64,000 nucleotides of DNA from Zygnema cylindricum (Eukaryota; Streptophyta; Zygnematophyceae; Zygnematales; Zygnemataceae): the NCBI GenBank assembly GCA_037447655.1, contig JBBHKE010003217.1:47544-111543 (forward strand), written 5' to 3'. Positions 20,854 to 32,718 of this stretch are shown here, one piece after another. How positions within the stretch are numbered: position 1 is the first letter of the stretch; every line of letters starts with the position of its first letter. The notes below the pieces were generated by a model. It made no database searches and was not told the DNA's origin. It was given only the letters and a program-made list of their open reading frames with translations. Both the position numbers and the translations under genes were made by a program.

Positions 20854-21499
20854 TGTAGGATCTTAAACAAAAGACATTCAACCAAAATAATTCACAAAAC
20901 ATAAATCATTACACAGCGGAAACTCACAAAAGACAAGAGGAATATTTAGCCAAAAATATTTATAAGTGTTCTTGGCCGAAGCCTCTTTACATCATCTCTC
21001 TTCACTCTTCTCTCTCTTCTCTCTATTATTAAGTAATCTATACTCCAAGATTAATCATCTAAGATATTTTGATTAATAAGATACAATACTCTGCACATGA
21101 ACACTGGTGCCTATATACTCGCTACTCTGCACTAAGAGACAACATGGTAAGAGAAGCATATACCCGCTACTCTGCACTAAGAGACAACATGCTGTGCACA
21201 CTGCAAGGTCGTTTCCACAAAGAAAGTAGCACGCGCTTTCTTACTTCAAAACGACTAACTCCAAACGTCGACTTAAACACATGTCGTCACACGAAAACAC
21301 CAACACGCAAAATGTGACACCTGCGCACGAAATCATAAAGTGACGCAAAACGAAATAGTACATTTCGTTCGCGGATAACAAAAGTACCGCCGGGAAACGA
21401 TGACGTATATTTTGTATGATGACGTGACACTTCACGTCTAGCAATTAAATGTTAGTATGTCGCTTCGCGAAAATTCTGCGAAACGACAATAACCCAACA
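20854..21499 (-). repeat. 3' LTR of element D
   Basis: Plus strand begins TGTAGGATCTTAAACAAAAG and ends CGACAATAACCCAACA, so on the minus strand it runs TGTTGGGTTATTG...CCTACA. A purine tract AAGAGGAGGA (minus strand, next to 21500) is the probable polypurine primer. A duplicated CGCTACTCTGCACTAAGAGA unit occurs at about 21120-21190. Confidence 0.85.
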
Positions 21500-22058
21500 A
21501 TCCTCCTCTTATTGTCGAAATCGCTAAACTCTTCAAAATAATCCAAGTTTTGGTCGCCCCCTCTCAAATACATCATGCGTAGCTGTTTCGTCAACAAATC
21601 TGCCCCCTCCTCTTTTGTCAGTGCGTATGAAAATACAATCTTGTTCGTCGTCACTAAATCTCTTACAAAATCTCCTTACAATATTGAGCTTGACTCAATT
21701 GAAGGTTCCCCTCTTTGTTGCGTATCACTTCAATTCCCAAAATATAGTGTACCTCTCCAAGATCAGTTATTTTGAAATGTAATCCAAGATAACGTTTCAA
21801 CTCATTAATGCGCTCCAATTTTTCACATGCCATCAAGAAATCATCCACATAAACAGAAATGTTATTTGGTTAACTCTTTCACCTTTCACTTAAACTCGAG
21901 AATCGGACGTGGTCCGTACAAATCCAGATTTCACTGGTACTTGATGAACTCTCAAATATCACGTGCACCGCGCTTGTTTCAAACCATATAAGGAATTTCG
22001 CAAACGCCATACATTTCCTTCCTGCAAAAGAGACACCCCTTCCTATACCTTCATATAT
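21500..22058 (-). pseudogene. Element D reverse-transcriptase remainder and C-terminus
   Basis: Continues from the insertion with VYMKV, NSLYGLKQA, a damaged catalytic region (FMWMI where YVDD is expected), then LGEVHYILGIEV and LSQAQYCKEIL. From there it jumps to the pol C-terminus (ADLLTKQL). The roughly 200-residue RNase H region is missing, indicating an internal deletion near 21660. The C-terminal frame runs to the polypurine tract. Confidence 0.8.
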
Positions 22059-22063
22059 ACCTC

Positions 22064-22953
22064 TGTTGAAAAGAGTTAATTAATAGTTCACTTCCCTATT
22101 TTAGTTTTGTTTTAAAGAAAGAGAGTAAGGATCAAAGGCGCACCATGGCTGCCGCCATATTTGGAAAGTGGTAGTTTTTGCAGTTATGGGTATTTTGGCT
22201 AAAATGACGCTTATGTCTAGATTTGAACCTGTGACCTCTAGATTCTTTATAGCCTAACGCCTTAACCATTAAGGCGTTACAAACGATACACGTGACGGGT
22301 TTCACAAATATATAAACATTAACGAAACAGCTAATTAACAGCAGACTAACCAAAAGGAGCAATTTCTGCATGTACGCGAATCTGAACCGTGTAAAATATG
22401 TTTTGATCGGACGGCCGGCATTATAGCCGCCACGCGAAGTGAGATTTTTGGCGGCATACGGATATAGCGTCACGCGATGCCACGTGGTGCCACATTATTT
22501 GATACTGGAGAAGATGGGAGGAGGAACCATGGCTTCCGATATGACAGGTGTCACCTTGTAGACCTTGTCGTACAATGGTTGTACAATAAGTACATCGCCC
22601 ATTGTACCTTCTTGTACTTTATAGTGTTCCTATTGGACTAGGGTTTAATAGTAGGTAGTCGTGAGTAGGCAGACCGAGACTTAGTAATATTTAGGTACCT
22701 CTCTCTCTAAGAGAGCTTGTAACTATAAAGGTCATCTTTGACCAGCCATAACTTACTACTCGGGTGAGCAAATTCTGTGATTCTTTTTGCGTTTGACTCA
22801 GGGGAGTCTTGTCCTCACAAGGGTGAGAGTGGTCTGAATATTTGTGTGCCTGGGCGGCGCTTATTCAGCGGGAAAGTAGAAGGGGCAAATATTATCCTAG
22901 AGGCTTTACATAGGCTGCTCATTCTGTGGGTCAATGGAGACCACAGAATTTCA
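22064..22953 (+). repeat. 5' LTR of element A
   Basis: Starts TGTTGAAAAGAG and ends CCACAGAATTTCA. Carries the family block GACTCAGGGGAGTCTTG at about 22797 and the CTCTCTCTAAGAGAGC leader at about 22700. It contains an antisense tRNA-like stretch (22219-22275). Confidence 0.9.
22219..22275 (-). other. tRNA-like A-box/B-box sequence antisense within LTR
   Basis: The minus strand reads TAATGGTTAAGGCGTTAGG (A-box-like, 22271-22253), then GGTTCAAATCT (22229-22219), close to the pol III B box GGTTCGANTCC. It is present in both LTRs (B box of the second copy at 27535-27545). A full tRNA cloverleaf does not form, so it is more like a SINE head or pol III promoter relic than a tRNA gene. Confidence 0.5.
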
Positions 22954-22965
22954 GGTTATGGGCCC
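22954..22965 (+). other. Primer-binding site of element A (internal initiator-tRNA type)
   Basis: GGTTATGGGCCC directly follows the LTR. It is complementary to the anticodon arm of initiator tRNA(Met). Compared with element E, the next 4 nt (AGCC) are missing, which shifts the gag frame start. Confidence 0.8.
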
Positions 22966-25900
22966 TCTAGGGTGCCCATATTTGATGGATCAGACTTTCT
23001 TTATTGGGAAATGATGATGGAGGGGGAACTATTTGAGAAGCATCTATGGGGCATAGTGTCTGGACAAATTCGATGCCCACCTCCACCTGGGTTTGGAGGG
23101 ACACGTTTTTCTGGCACCTCCGCCTCTACAGTTGGTAGAACAGCTGCCACCATCACCGAGGATGAAGATGAGGAAGGAGAAGAGATTGTCATGGAAGGAG
23201 AAAAGGAAGGAGTTGCAACTCAAGTAACACCATTGCCCAAGGCGATACCGGCAGCAGCACCACCAGCAACAACGACAAGGGTTTAGACCGAAAGATCAGA
23301 GTATGAAAAGTGGAACTACAAAGACAAGGTTGCTAAGCTCTTAATTCTTAAAAGTGTAGCAAAGGGCATTGCTATTCCCCTTATGCATGTCAAATCTTCA
23401 TCTCAGATTTGGATATCACTAGTTAACAAATATAAGAGTGGATCATTGCAGCAGTAACAGTTGGCAGAAAATAAGATTGCAGCTTATAGTTATAAGGGAG
23501 GAAGTATGGATAATTATTGCAATGATTTAGGAGTATTGTTTGGAGAGTTAGAGAGTGCAGGTAACTTATGGTCTGAGAGACAAAGAGTGAACACATTAAT
23601 GATGAAACTACCTGAAGAGTATGAGAATATCATTAACCGATTGCAAGACATAGGAGATAGCAATTGGAATTGGGATGACACTGTGGGAATGATTTTAGAG
23701 AAAGAAAGCACCATAGAGCTTAGGAGAGGGAGTCCAAGTGTTCAAGCATTGTCTGCAGGAGCTGATTGGCGGAAGCGTGATGAGGAGAGAGGGAAAGATC
23801 CCTATCGAAACTTTGGTGGAAGAGGACAAGGAGGTGGCAGATTTGATAGACAGGGGAGAGGAACTTCTCGAGGAGGATTATGTCACTTCTGCAAGAAACC
23901 GGGACACTATATGACACATTGTGTCAGACTTACAGATCTTCGACTGAAAGATGGTCAAGGAACCTCAAAGGACGGAGGAAAGAAAAAGGCTTTCCTGACT
24001 CAAGTTCTTGATGAGGAAGTGGAAGAAAAAACTGAACCTGAAGAGGAGCTTGAGGAGCTTCTCCTTAATCCGAAAAACACTAAAAAACATGTCGACATTC
24101 CACGGAGACAAAAGTGTGCTTTCGGAGGTAGGAGGGATCCACCCGAGGATTGGTGGATCATAGACTCAAGGGCTTCAATGCATATGTGCAAAGATAAGCG
24201 GTGGTTCACTAAACTGGGAAAGATCCCAACAGTTGAGATAGAGTACGGAGATGGTAGAGTAGAAACCACAAGTCTTGTTGGAACTGTTGACTTGAAGGTT
24301 CTAGTTGATGGAAAGGCCTCAATTGTAACACTCTCAGACGTTCTTTACATTCCACAACTTAGCAAGAACCTAGTCTCAACAGCTGTCCTAGATGAAAAGG
24401 AGTTTGAAACAGGAACTAGGAAGGGAATCTTCACAGCAAGCTTTGATAATGAGGTTTATTTCATAGCTGAGAAGGGCAGTCAAGGTATGTTCAGAATTGT
24501 ACTTTGCAATGAAAAGAGTGTTCTCTACCCGTGTGCAAGTGAGATGATGCTTTGGCATAAAAGGTTGGGGCATGTGCATCTAGATAGATTAAAGAAAATG
24601 AAGAAAAAGGGAATAGTGGAGGGTATTACTTTTGAAGATGATGAGACCTTTGATGATTGTAGTGGATGTGCCCAAGGGAAGATTCATAGACTTCCATTTC
24701 CAAAGGCAACCACATTTAGGAGAGAGAAAGTATTAGATCTAGTTCACACTGATGTTTGGGGACCTGCTAGGTATGCTTCACATGGGGGGAAGAGATGGAT
24801 GTTAACTATCACAGATGATTGGTCTAGATACACGAAGGTATACTTTCTCAGACATAAGTCAGAGGTATTAAGATGTTTCAAAGAGTATAAAGTATGGAGT
24901 GAAAAGCTACATGAAACCTCAATAAAAGTGATAAGAAGTGATAATGGGAAAGAATACACCTCAAGGGAATTTGAAGAATATCTTAAAGAAGAAGGAATTC
25001 ATCATGAGAAAACTGTTCCCTATAATCCGGAACAAAATGGAGTAGCAGAAAGAGTGAATAGAACTTTAGGAGATATGTCCAGAAGTATGTTAAGTGATAA
25101 GAAGATAGGGCGGCAGTTTTGGGCTGAGTCTATGAACTATGCTAATTTCATCAAAAATAGAGTCCTAACTTCAGCAAATAAGGAGGAAACTCCGTATGAG
25201 AGGTGGACAGGAAGAAAGCCTGATTTGTCTAGTTTGAGAGTGTTCGGAAGTCAAGTCTACAGTTTGGATTCCGATAAGACTAAATAGAAGTTAGAGGGAA
25301 GAGGGAAACCAGGATATCTTGTAGGATATGATGAGAGCACAAAAGGATACCGAGTGTATGACTTGAAAAAGAGAGATATAATTCTGGTAAAACACATAGT
25401 GGTGATGAATGAAGAGAAGTCCATTGATCCATTCAAATATAATAAGGAAGTCAAAATCAGATTTGAAACGGATCAGTTTTCTGACTTTGACTTTGAAAAT
25501 GAAGAGAAGGAAGAGGGAGAAAAAGAAAAATCTGCAGATCTACCAAAGGAGAAGGAGGGAAGGACAACATCCGAGGCAACGCCACAATACGAAGTGGAAA
25601 CCGATGAGGAACTTGATAAGACACCGGAATTGGAAGATAGGGAAGCTGAAAATCTCCCAAAACGAAACCCAAAGATGCCTTCCATACCGGCGTCCGATTT
25701 TGAAGGGGGAAGAAGAAGTAGTAAAAGACTTCAAGAAAGACAAGTAAATAACCAACTCACAAAGATGTCTCACCCAGATGAACCTCAAACATACTTAGAG
25801 GCCATAAACACTCCAGAAAGTAGCCGGTGGATCACAGTTATAAATGAAGAAATGGCCTCTATCATGGAAGCCAATACATGGGAGTTGGTAGATTGTCCAC

Positions 25901-27366
25901 CGGACCGAAAACCGATCGGATGTAAGTGGGTGTTTAAACTTAATTTAAACCCGGATAATACCATTGAGAGGTACAAAGCTAGGTTAGTTGCAAAAGGTTA
26001 TACACAGAAAGAGGGGATAGACTACGAAGAAACCTTTGCACCTATAGTCAGATTTCCTTCTGTTAGAATCCTTTTAAGTATAGCCACAGCGGAAGATATG
26101 GAAATCCACCAGATGGATATTAAAACGACCTTTTTGCACGGAGAGTTGGAAGAAGAAATTTACATGAGGCAACCGGAAGGATTCGTGGAAAGTGGGGAAG
26201 AAAACAAAGTTTGCAAACTGATAAAATCACTCTATGGGCTTAAGCAAGCCCCGCGACAGTGGAATATAAAGCTCGACGAATTTCTGACCGGTTTGGGGTA
26301 TATCAGAATTAGTTTAGATCACTCTATATATTTAATTGAGGATGAGAATGGAGTGATATTTATTGCTATTTATGTGGATGATTTGTTGGTCTTAAGCAAG
26401 TCCTTAGATAAAATTAACAAACTAAAACGGGATCTTAGAAGCAGTTTTGATATGAAAGATCTTGGGGAAGCAAAGTACATTTTGGGAATTTAGATGGAGA
26501 GAGAAAGAGGGAATAGAATTATAAGACTCACTCAAAAAGAAGCAATCGGTAATATGCTAGAAAAATTTCAAATGGAGAAAGCAAACGGATGTACTACTCC
26601 CATGGATTTGAAGAAAGTGAGTGAGAGGAGTGAAGAGGGAGGAATATTCATCATTAATGATGAGATGGACGAGATAGAAAGAAAATTTATGGAAAATATC
26701 CCTTATCGGTAGATTATAGGCAGTTTAATTTATTTTATGAACTGTACCCGTCCGGATATAGCTGCAACTGTAGGTGTCCTTAGTAGAAATCTAAATGAAC
26801 CAAGAAAGAGAGATTAGGAGGCTGCCAAAAGGGTGATGAGGTATCTGGTGGGGACAAGGGAATTATGGTTGCATTTGGGAGGGGAGCACACTAACATCAC
26901 CACTTGGAGTGATGCCAGTTATGGAGATGTGCCTTTAAGGAGGTGTACGACTGGATATGTGTTGCAAATTGGATCCGGTGCATGTTGTTGGAGTAGCAAG
27001 CAACAAAAAGTAGTTGCTCAGTCCACTATGGAGGCTGAATACATGGCTTCCTGTGCTGCCACCAAAGAATTAATGTGGGTTAAATCTCTTCTTGAAGAAC
27101 TTGGGTTCATGAAGTCTGGAACTCAAAATGTTTTTTGTGATAATCAAGCTCCTATCTCGATTGCAGCTAATCCGAAACATCACTTCAAAGCTAAGCATAT
27201 GGATATTAGACTAAGCTTTGTCAGAGAGAAGGTAGAAAATAAAATTATTAAATTGGTTCATAAAACTGATAGAGAAATGATTGCAGACATGATGACAAAA
27301 GCAGTGCCTTCCCCTAAGTTGATTTATTGCAGAGAAAATTGTGGATTAAAATTGAAAAGTGACTAG
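22954..27366 (+). pseudogene. Element A gag-pol polyprotein with six in-frame stops
   Basis: One frame runs the whole length. Gag: RVPIFDGSDFLYW, then the knuckle CHFCKKPGHYMTHC (about 23884). Protease: WWIIDSRASMHM, where the expected DSG is DSR, so probably dead. Integrase: HKRLGHVH zinc finger, then DDE core residues in LVHTDVWGP, IRSDNGKEY and NGVAERVNRT. Reverse transcriptase: WVFKLNLNPDN, YGLKQAPRQW, YVDDLLVL (about 26370). RNase H: SDASYGDVP, TMEAEYMA, with IADMMTKAVP at the C-terminus. Stops: TAG 23284, TAA 23455, TAG 25285, 26491, 26710 and 26815. No frameshift is seen after gag's start. The polypurine tract AAGGGGAG is at 27372. Confidence 0.9.
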
Positions 27367-27379
27367 GAATTAAGGGGAG

Positions 27380-28269
27380 TGTTGAAAAGAGGAAATTAAT
27401 AGTTCACTTCCCTATTTTAGTTTTGTTTTAAAGAAAGAGAGTAAGGATCAAAGGCGCGCCATGGCTGCCGCCATATTTGGAAAGTGGTAGTTTCTGCAGT
27501 TAAGGGTATTTTGGCTAAAATGACGCTTATGTCTAGATTTGAACTTGTGACCTCTAGATTCTTTATAGCCTAACGCCTTAACGATTAAGGCGTTACAAAC
27601 GATACACGTGACGGGTTTCACAAATATATAAACATTAACGAAACAGCTAATTAACAGGAGACTAACCAAAAGGAGCAATTTCTGCATGTACGCGAATCTG
27701 AACCGTGTAAAATATGTTTTGATCGAACGGCCGGCATTATAGCCGCCACGCGAAGTGAGCTTTTTGGCGGCATACGGATATAGCGTCACGCGGTGCCACG
27801 TGGCGCCACATTATTTGATACCGGAGAAGATGGGAGGAGGAACCATGGCTTCCGATATGACAGGTGTCACCTTGTAGACCTTGTCGTACAATGGTTGTAC
27901 AATAAGTACATCGCCCATTGTACCTTCTTGTACTTTATAGTGTTCCTATTGGACTAGGGTTTAATAGTAGGTAGTCGTGAGTAGGCAGACCGAGACTTAG
28001 TAATATTTAGGTACCTCTCTCTCTAAGAGAGCTTGTAACTATAAAGGTCATATTTGACCAGCCATAACTTACTACTCGGGTGAGCAAATTCTGTGATTCT
28101 TTTTGCGTTTGACTCAGGGGAGTCTTGTCCTCACAAGGGTGAGAGTGGTCAAAATATTTGTGTGCCTGGGCGGCGCTTATTCAGCGGGAAAGTAGAAGGG
28201 GCAAATATTATCCGAGAGGCTTTACATAGGCTGCTCATTCTGTGGGTCAATGGAGACCACAGAATTTCA
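27380..28269 (+). repeat. 3' LTR of element A
   Basis: Same length as the 5' LTR and about 98 percent identical by eye. It ends AGAATTTCA, followed by the TSD ACCTC. Confidence 0.95.
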
Positions 28270-28274
28270 ACCTC

Positions 28275-31200
28275 TTCCCTCAACTCACCATTTAAATACG
28301 CGGTTTCCACGTCCATTTCATGGACGTGCTTCTTCTTTATCGCTGCAAGAGCAATAATAATCCGTAGTGAGTCGAACTTCACCACGGGAGCATAAGTCTC
28401 TTTAAAATCAATTCCCTCACGTTGTTGGAATCCCTTACAAACAAGCCTCGCCTTGTCCTTAATAATTTCACCCGAAGCTCCAGTCTTGGTCTTAAATACC
28501 CACTTTGCATCAATCGTCTTTTTCCCCTCTGGCAATTTCACCTTCTCAAAAGTTTGATTATCAACCACCAATTTAAATTCTTTCTTTCACGCTGGTTTCC
28601 AGTTACTCTCCCAATCGACCGACCTTCTAGCCTCGACATAAGATTGAGGGGTGCCGGTTATATTTTTCCGTTAGTGATTGCTATATAAGAAACTTCGTCT
28701 CTTTAGCACTGGAAAGAAAAATATGCGAATTCGAAGCATTTTTCCCTTTTTGATCGTAATTGAGTTTCTCCGGTTTCTTCCCCTTTTTACTCTTAGAGCT
28801 CCTCCTAAGAATTTGTTCCTTGGATTCAATTTCAAATTACCTTCTCACTCGATTTAGAAATCGATTTAGATCTTTGAGATTTCTGAATATTCGAAGGCAC
28901 TCGGGAATCCAAAGATCCGTTACTCTTTCTTTGAAATTCAATTTCAACTGATTTCCCCAATTTTTTTTTATGAGTTTTCACATTCGGTTACTCATCAGAA
29001 TTTTGAATCTCCAATGTACGAAAAATACTCAATTTCACTCTCCTCATAAAAAATCCAAATTTTCTTTGAATTTCCTAACGGCAGTCATGGCGGATTTGAG
29101 ATCCTCATGAAAATCCACATTCCGAATTTCCTCCACGGTGTGACGAGCCGGATCATATACTCGGTATAAATTCCCCTTCGCGCTATATCCAATAAAAATT
29201 CCCGACCAACACCTTCGTGCAAATTTCCCCTTCCTCTTAATTGATTCCACATAAACCATAGCATGACATCCCCAAATTCTAAAATGATGAACCGTGGGCT
29301 TTCTACAACTCAACAATTCCTCTAGTGTTTTATTCCCGGAAATTGAAATGAGTCTTCGGTTACAAATGTTATTAGCGTAAGAATAACATCTCCCCACAAA
29401 ATCATCTCTCGTCCGGAGCTATGTTCCATCGCACGGACCATATATTGTAAGGTAAGATTCTTCGTCTCGGCCACTCCATTTGACTCCCGAGAATAGGGCG
29501 CCATGAATTGATGCCTTATCCCCCACTCCGTACAATAACCCTAAAAAACAACAAACTCCCCTCCATTTTTCGACCGAATGGACATAAGCTTTTTATCAAT
29601 TTGCCTCTCGGCCATTATATGTCATTCTTTAAATTTTTCGAATGCATCCGATTTCTTTTTCAATAAATACACCCATGATGACCGGGAGAAGTTATCAACA
29701 ATCACCAAAGTATACTTATTACCTCCAATTGTCTCATGTTTAATATGTCCACAAAGATAGATGTGAACAACCTCCAAATGATTTTGAGCTCGATGGTTGA
29801 TGTCTTTATTTCGATGATTTTTTCCTAAGTTGACGTTTTTTTCTACATCCTCCGCACGCGTTCACCTCCTCACCAGATGCGAGGTCCAAACCCCTCACCG
29901 AAGAATGACAAATCATCTTCTTCAAACTTACCTCGTATGTGTGACAAAACCGATAATGCTATAAGGTAAGATCACCTTTAAACTTCAAAATTTCATGTGA
30001 AATTCCCTCAGTGGGAACTTTAGATTTCGGCATGTTACATAAGAGTGGACTAAGATTCGCATTTGTTACACCTCCTTCTCCAGTTACATTCCCCTTCTTA
30101 TTCCAAATCTCAATAGATTGATCACCTCTCGCAAGTAAGCTTCCACAAATCCATTGGATTTGTGGAACACTTAACAAATTGACCGAACCGTCCGGAATGT
30201 AAAAAGCATTTTGAAGACGATAATCCGTCGATTTATCCTTCCCATCATTATCCCATGATTGGAGATTTAGCCGAACCGTGCCAACCGTTCGAACCGAAAT
30301 GACATGGCCGTTTACAACTGTAATAAACTTTGGAACCGTAAAGTCCCTCATGTCATCAAACAAGGTGGCATCCGTGCAAACATGATGAGATGCCCCCGTA
30401 TCAATAATCCACTCTTTCTCCAAATTTCCTCCACTACTTACCGAATCAAGGGTAAGGTTAAGAATCGGAAAAACATCACCTGTTTCAGTACCATAGTCAA
30501 AGTAATTTGCATTACCATAACCACGACCACCACCACGGTATTTTCCTTGGCCGCCACCTCGACCGCCTCTATCACCTCCTCCTCGACCGCCACCTCGGCC
30601 GCCTCTATCACCTCCTCTACCTCCTCTTCCACCTCCGGAATCTCCACTCTTCGAATAACATTGAGAAATCGTATGCCCCCACTTACCACAAAAATGACAT
30701 TGCTTGTCCTTATCCGGACAAGAGGATGACAAGTGTCCAAGCCGGTTACACCGGTAGCATGTCACATTGGAAAGATCCGAAGGGACCTTCGGTGGACGAC
30801 CTTGCTCCTTCTTGTTGCCTCGGCCGCCACCACCTCTCGGGCCGCCTCCTCTACCACCTCCTCTACCACCGGCATAGTTAAGATCCGGGGTTTCGGGAGT
30901 AGTAGAGTTTAGAACTCCTCCTCCTCCACTTGAAGAAGCCGATGGAGTTCCCTCCGACATTTTGATAAAATTAACGGTGAATCCGAAAGTATTATCCGCC
31001 TTCGCTCGTAAAATAGCCTTAAGATGCGAAAGCTTGTCCGGTAAAGCGTTAAGAAAAACGCTTAGTTTATCGGCATCCAAAATAACTCGACCATTGTTTA
31101 GTAATTGCTCGAGTATAATATTGAAGCGCTTCACGGTATCATCCATCAATTCATTTGACTTGATTTTAAAATTCATAAAGTCCGTATAAACATATTGACC

Positions 31201-31819
31201 CTTGTTCTCAACGCCTTTCTCATATTGCTACTCAAGTGCTTGCCAACACTCATGGGCCGTTCTGTGAGCGAGAAAATGATCAAACACGGAAGAAGTGCAA
31301 TTCTTCATCAAACCGGTCGTTGCCGCAATATCTTTCAACCTCCATTGAGCACGTGCCTTACTCTCGAGTGGCATTTTCTCTTCTCCATTGACAATCCTCC
31401 AAACTTCTTGAGAACGAATTGGCTTGGAATTTTTTTTTTCCAAACAGCATAATTAGAGCCATTAAAGGCCACGAATTTCTCCGACATATTATAATTTTCT
31501 TCGTTATCCAATCCTTTGTCAAACTCAGACTCTTCTTCTTCTATCTTCGATTTTCCTTTCTTAATCTTCTCTTTTCTCTTACTCTCATTGGCTCTCCTGT
31601 AAAGGGATCGACAGCTAGAAAGAAAGTGTTTTTTTTACTCTCACTCGGTTGAGTTTGAAAACGGGAATCTACATATCTCTTAAGTGTGTCAAGCATTTTC
31701 TCGAAATTTCTCTCCGTATTCCGGGTCTCCTCAAATTAAGAACCTGAAAAGCTGAACTCTCTTGCTCTCTCCGAAGTCGACATGGGGGAAGGAGTATTTA
31801 TATTATTCTTCCTCCCCAT
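28275..31819 (-). pseudogene. Element D gag, protease, integrase and start of reverse transcriptase
   Basis: The leader ORF starts MGRKNN at 31819 and gag proper MSEKFVAFNGSNY at 31487. Two CCHC knuckles follow (CYRCNRLGHLSSSC, CHFCGKWGHTISQC), embedded in RGG-type repeats. The protease motif WIIDTGASHHVCTD keeps the catalytic DTG. The integrase zinc-finger and core region follows; TAG stops lie at 29961-29959 (where element B has Trp) and 29543-29541, with frameshifts near 29390 and 31440. The reverse-transcriptase start has DAKWVFKTKTG and ARLVCKGFQQ and ends at the element A insertion. Encodes particle, maturation and integration functions; inactive now. Confidence 0.85.
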
Positions 31820-31860
31820 GCGCTCTCTCTCTATCTCCAAAGCACTAACTTTATACCAAT

Positions 31861-32500
31861 TGTAGGATCTTAAGCAAAAGACATTCACTCAATATAATTC
31901 ACAAAACATAAATCATTACACAGCAGAAGCTCATAAAAGACAAGATGAATATTTAGCCAAATAGATTTATAAGTTTTCTTGGCCGAAGCCTCTTTACATC
32001 ATCTCTCTTCACTCTTCTATCTCCTCTTAAGTAATCTCTACTCCAAGATTAATCATCTAAGATATATTGATTAATAAGATACAATACTCTGCACATGTAC
32101 ACGGCTGCCTATATACTCTCTACTTTGCACTAAAAGATACCAAAGTAAGACAAGCAAAACTTAGCGTAGCGACGAAGTCTGTCCCTAGCTGACTGTGCAC
32201 ACTGCAAGGTTGTTTCCGCGAAGAAAGTAGCACGCGCTTTCTTCCTTCAAAACGACTAACTCCAAACGTTGACTTAAACACTTGTCGTCACACGAAAACA
32301 CCAACACGCAAAATGTGACACCTGCGCACGAAATCATAAATTGACACAAAACGAAATAGTACATTTCGTTCGCGGATAACAAAAGTACCGCCGCGAATTG
32401 ACGTCGTACATTTTGTAGGATGACGTGATACTTCACGTCTAACAGATAAATGTTAGTATGTCGCTTCGCGAAAGTACCACGAAACGACAATAACCCAACA
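31861..32500 (-). repeat. 5' LTR of element D and primer site
   Basis: Same sequence as the 3' LTR with scattered differences and without the duplicated unit. Directly inside it, the minus strand reads TTGGTATAAAGTTAGTGC (31859 downward). This resembles an initiator-tRNA(Met) 3'-end site (TGGTAT...) but diverges after six bases, so the primer is uncertain. Confidence 0.8.
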
Positions 32501-32718
32501 GTTTCTCTGTAAGATTATTGTAATTATAACAACTATATCTACCTGTTATATTTTATAAATTACAACAGCTGTATCTAACTGTTACTTTATACTGAATATG
32601 ACAGCTAGTTGTAAGTGTTATATTTTATTTATTGTGAAAGTTGTTGTATGTATTTGTTGCATTATAGTAAGCATAACAACTATATCTGGTTGTAATGTTA
32701 TACTAAATTTAACAGCTA

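Larger units (their letters stand above)
22064..28269 (+). mobile_element. Copia element A, nearly full length, TSD ACCTC
   Basis: Two 890-bp LTRs (22064-22953, 27380-28269) flank one gag-pol region in a single frame. TSDs ACCTC lie at 22059-22063 and 28270-28274. The LTRs differ at roughly 18 positions by eye (about 2 percent), so insertion was fairly recent and later than that of element D, which it splits. Confidence 0.95.
20854..32500 (-). mobile_element. Copia element D (minus strand), split by element A
   Basis: LTRs 20854-21499 and 31861-32500 enclose minus-strand gag-pol. Element A plus its 5-bp TSD occupies 22064-28274 and interrupts the reverse-transcriptase region; without it D is about 5.4 kb. 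The coding frame rejoins exactly across the insertion (NGELREEV on one side, VYMKV on the other). Flanks ATTTA and GTTTC match poorly, so the TSD has decayed. D lies inside the AT-rich array. Confidence 0.9.

Noticed and set aside
22132-22473. 113-codon minus-strand ORF, repeated at 27448-27789
   Set aside because: It lies wholly within the two LTR copies of element A, antisense to the element, and includes the tRNA-like stretch. Its presence in both places is due to LTR identity, not to a gene family.
23284-26817. TAR-as-glutamine nuclear code
   Set aside because: Attractive for several stops in A and C, but some TAG codons stand for Trp (26815, 29961) or Asp/Asn positions in D, element B has TGA as well, and the natural pol ends appear to be TAG (27364) and TAA (59362). 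Kept only as an alternative to be tested.
30438-30881. Plus-strand and second-frame ORFs rich in His/Leu/Thr or Glu/Val
   Set aside because: They are shadows of the glycine/arginine-rich gag of element D on the minus strand.
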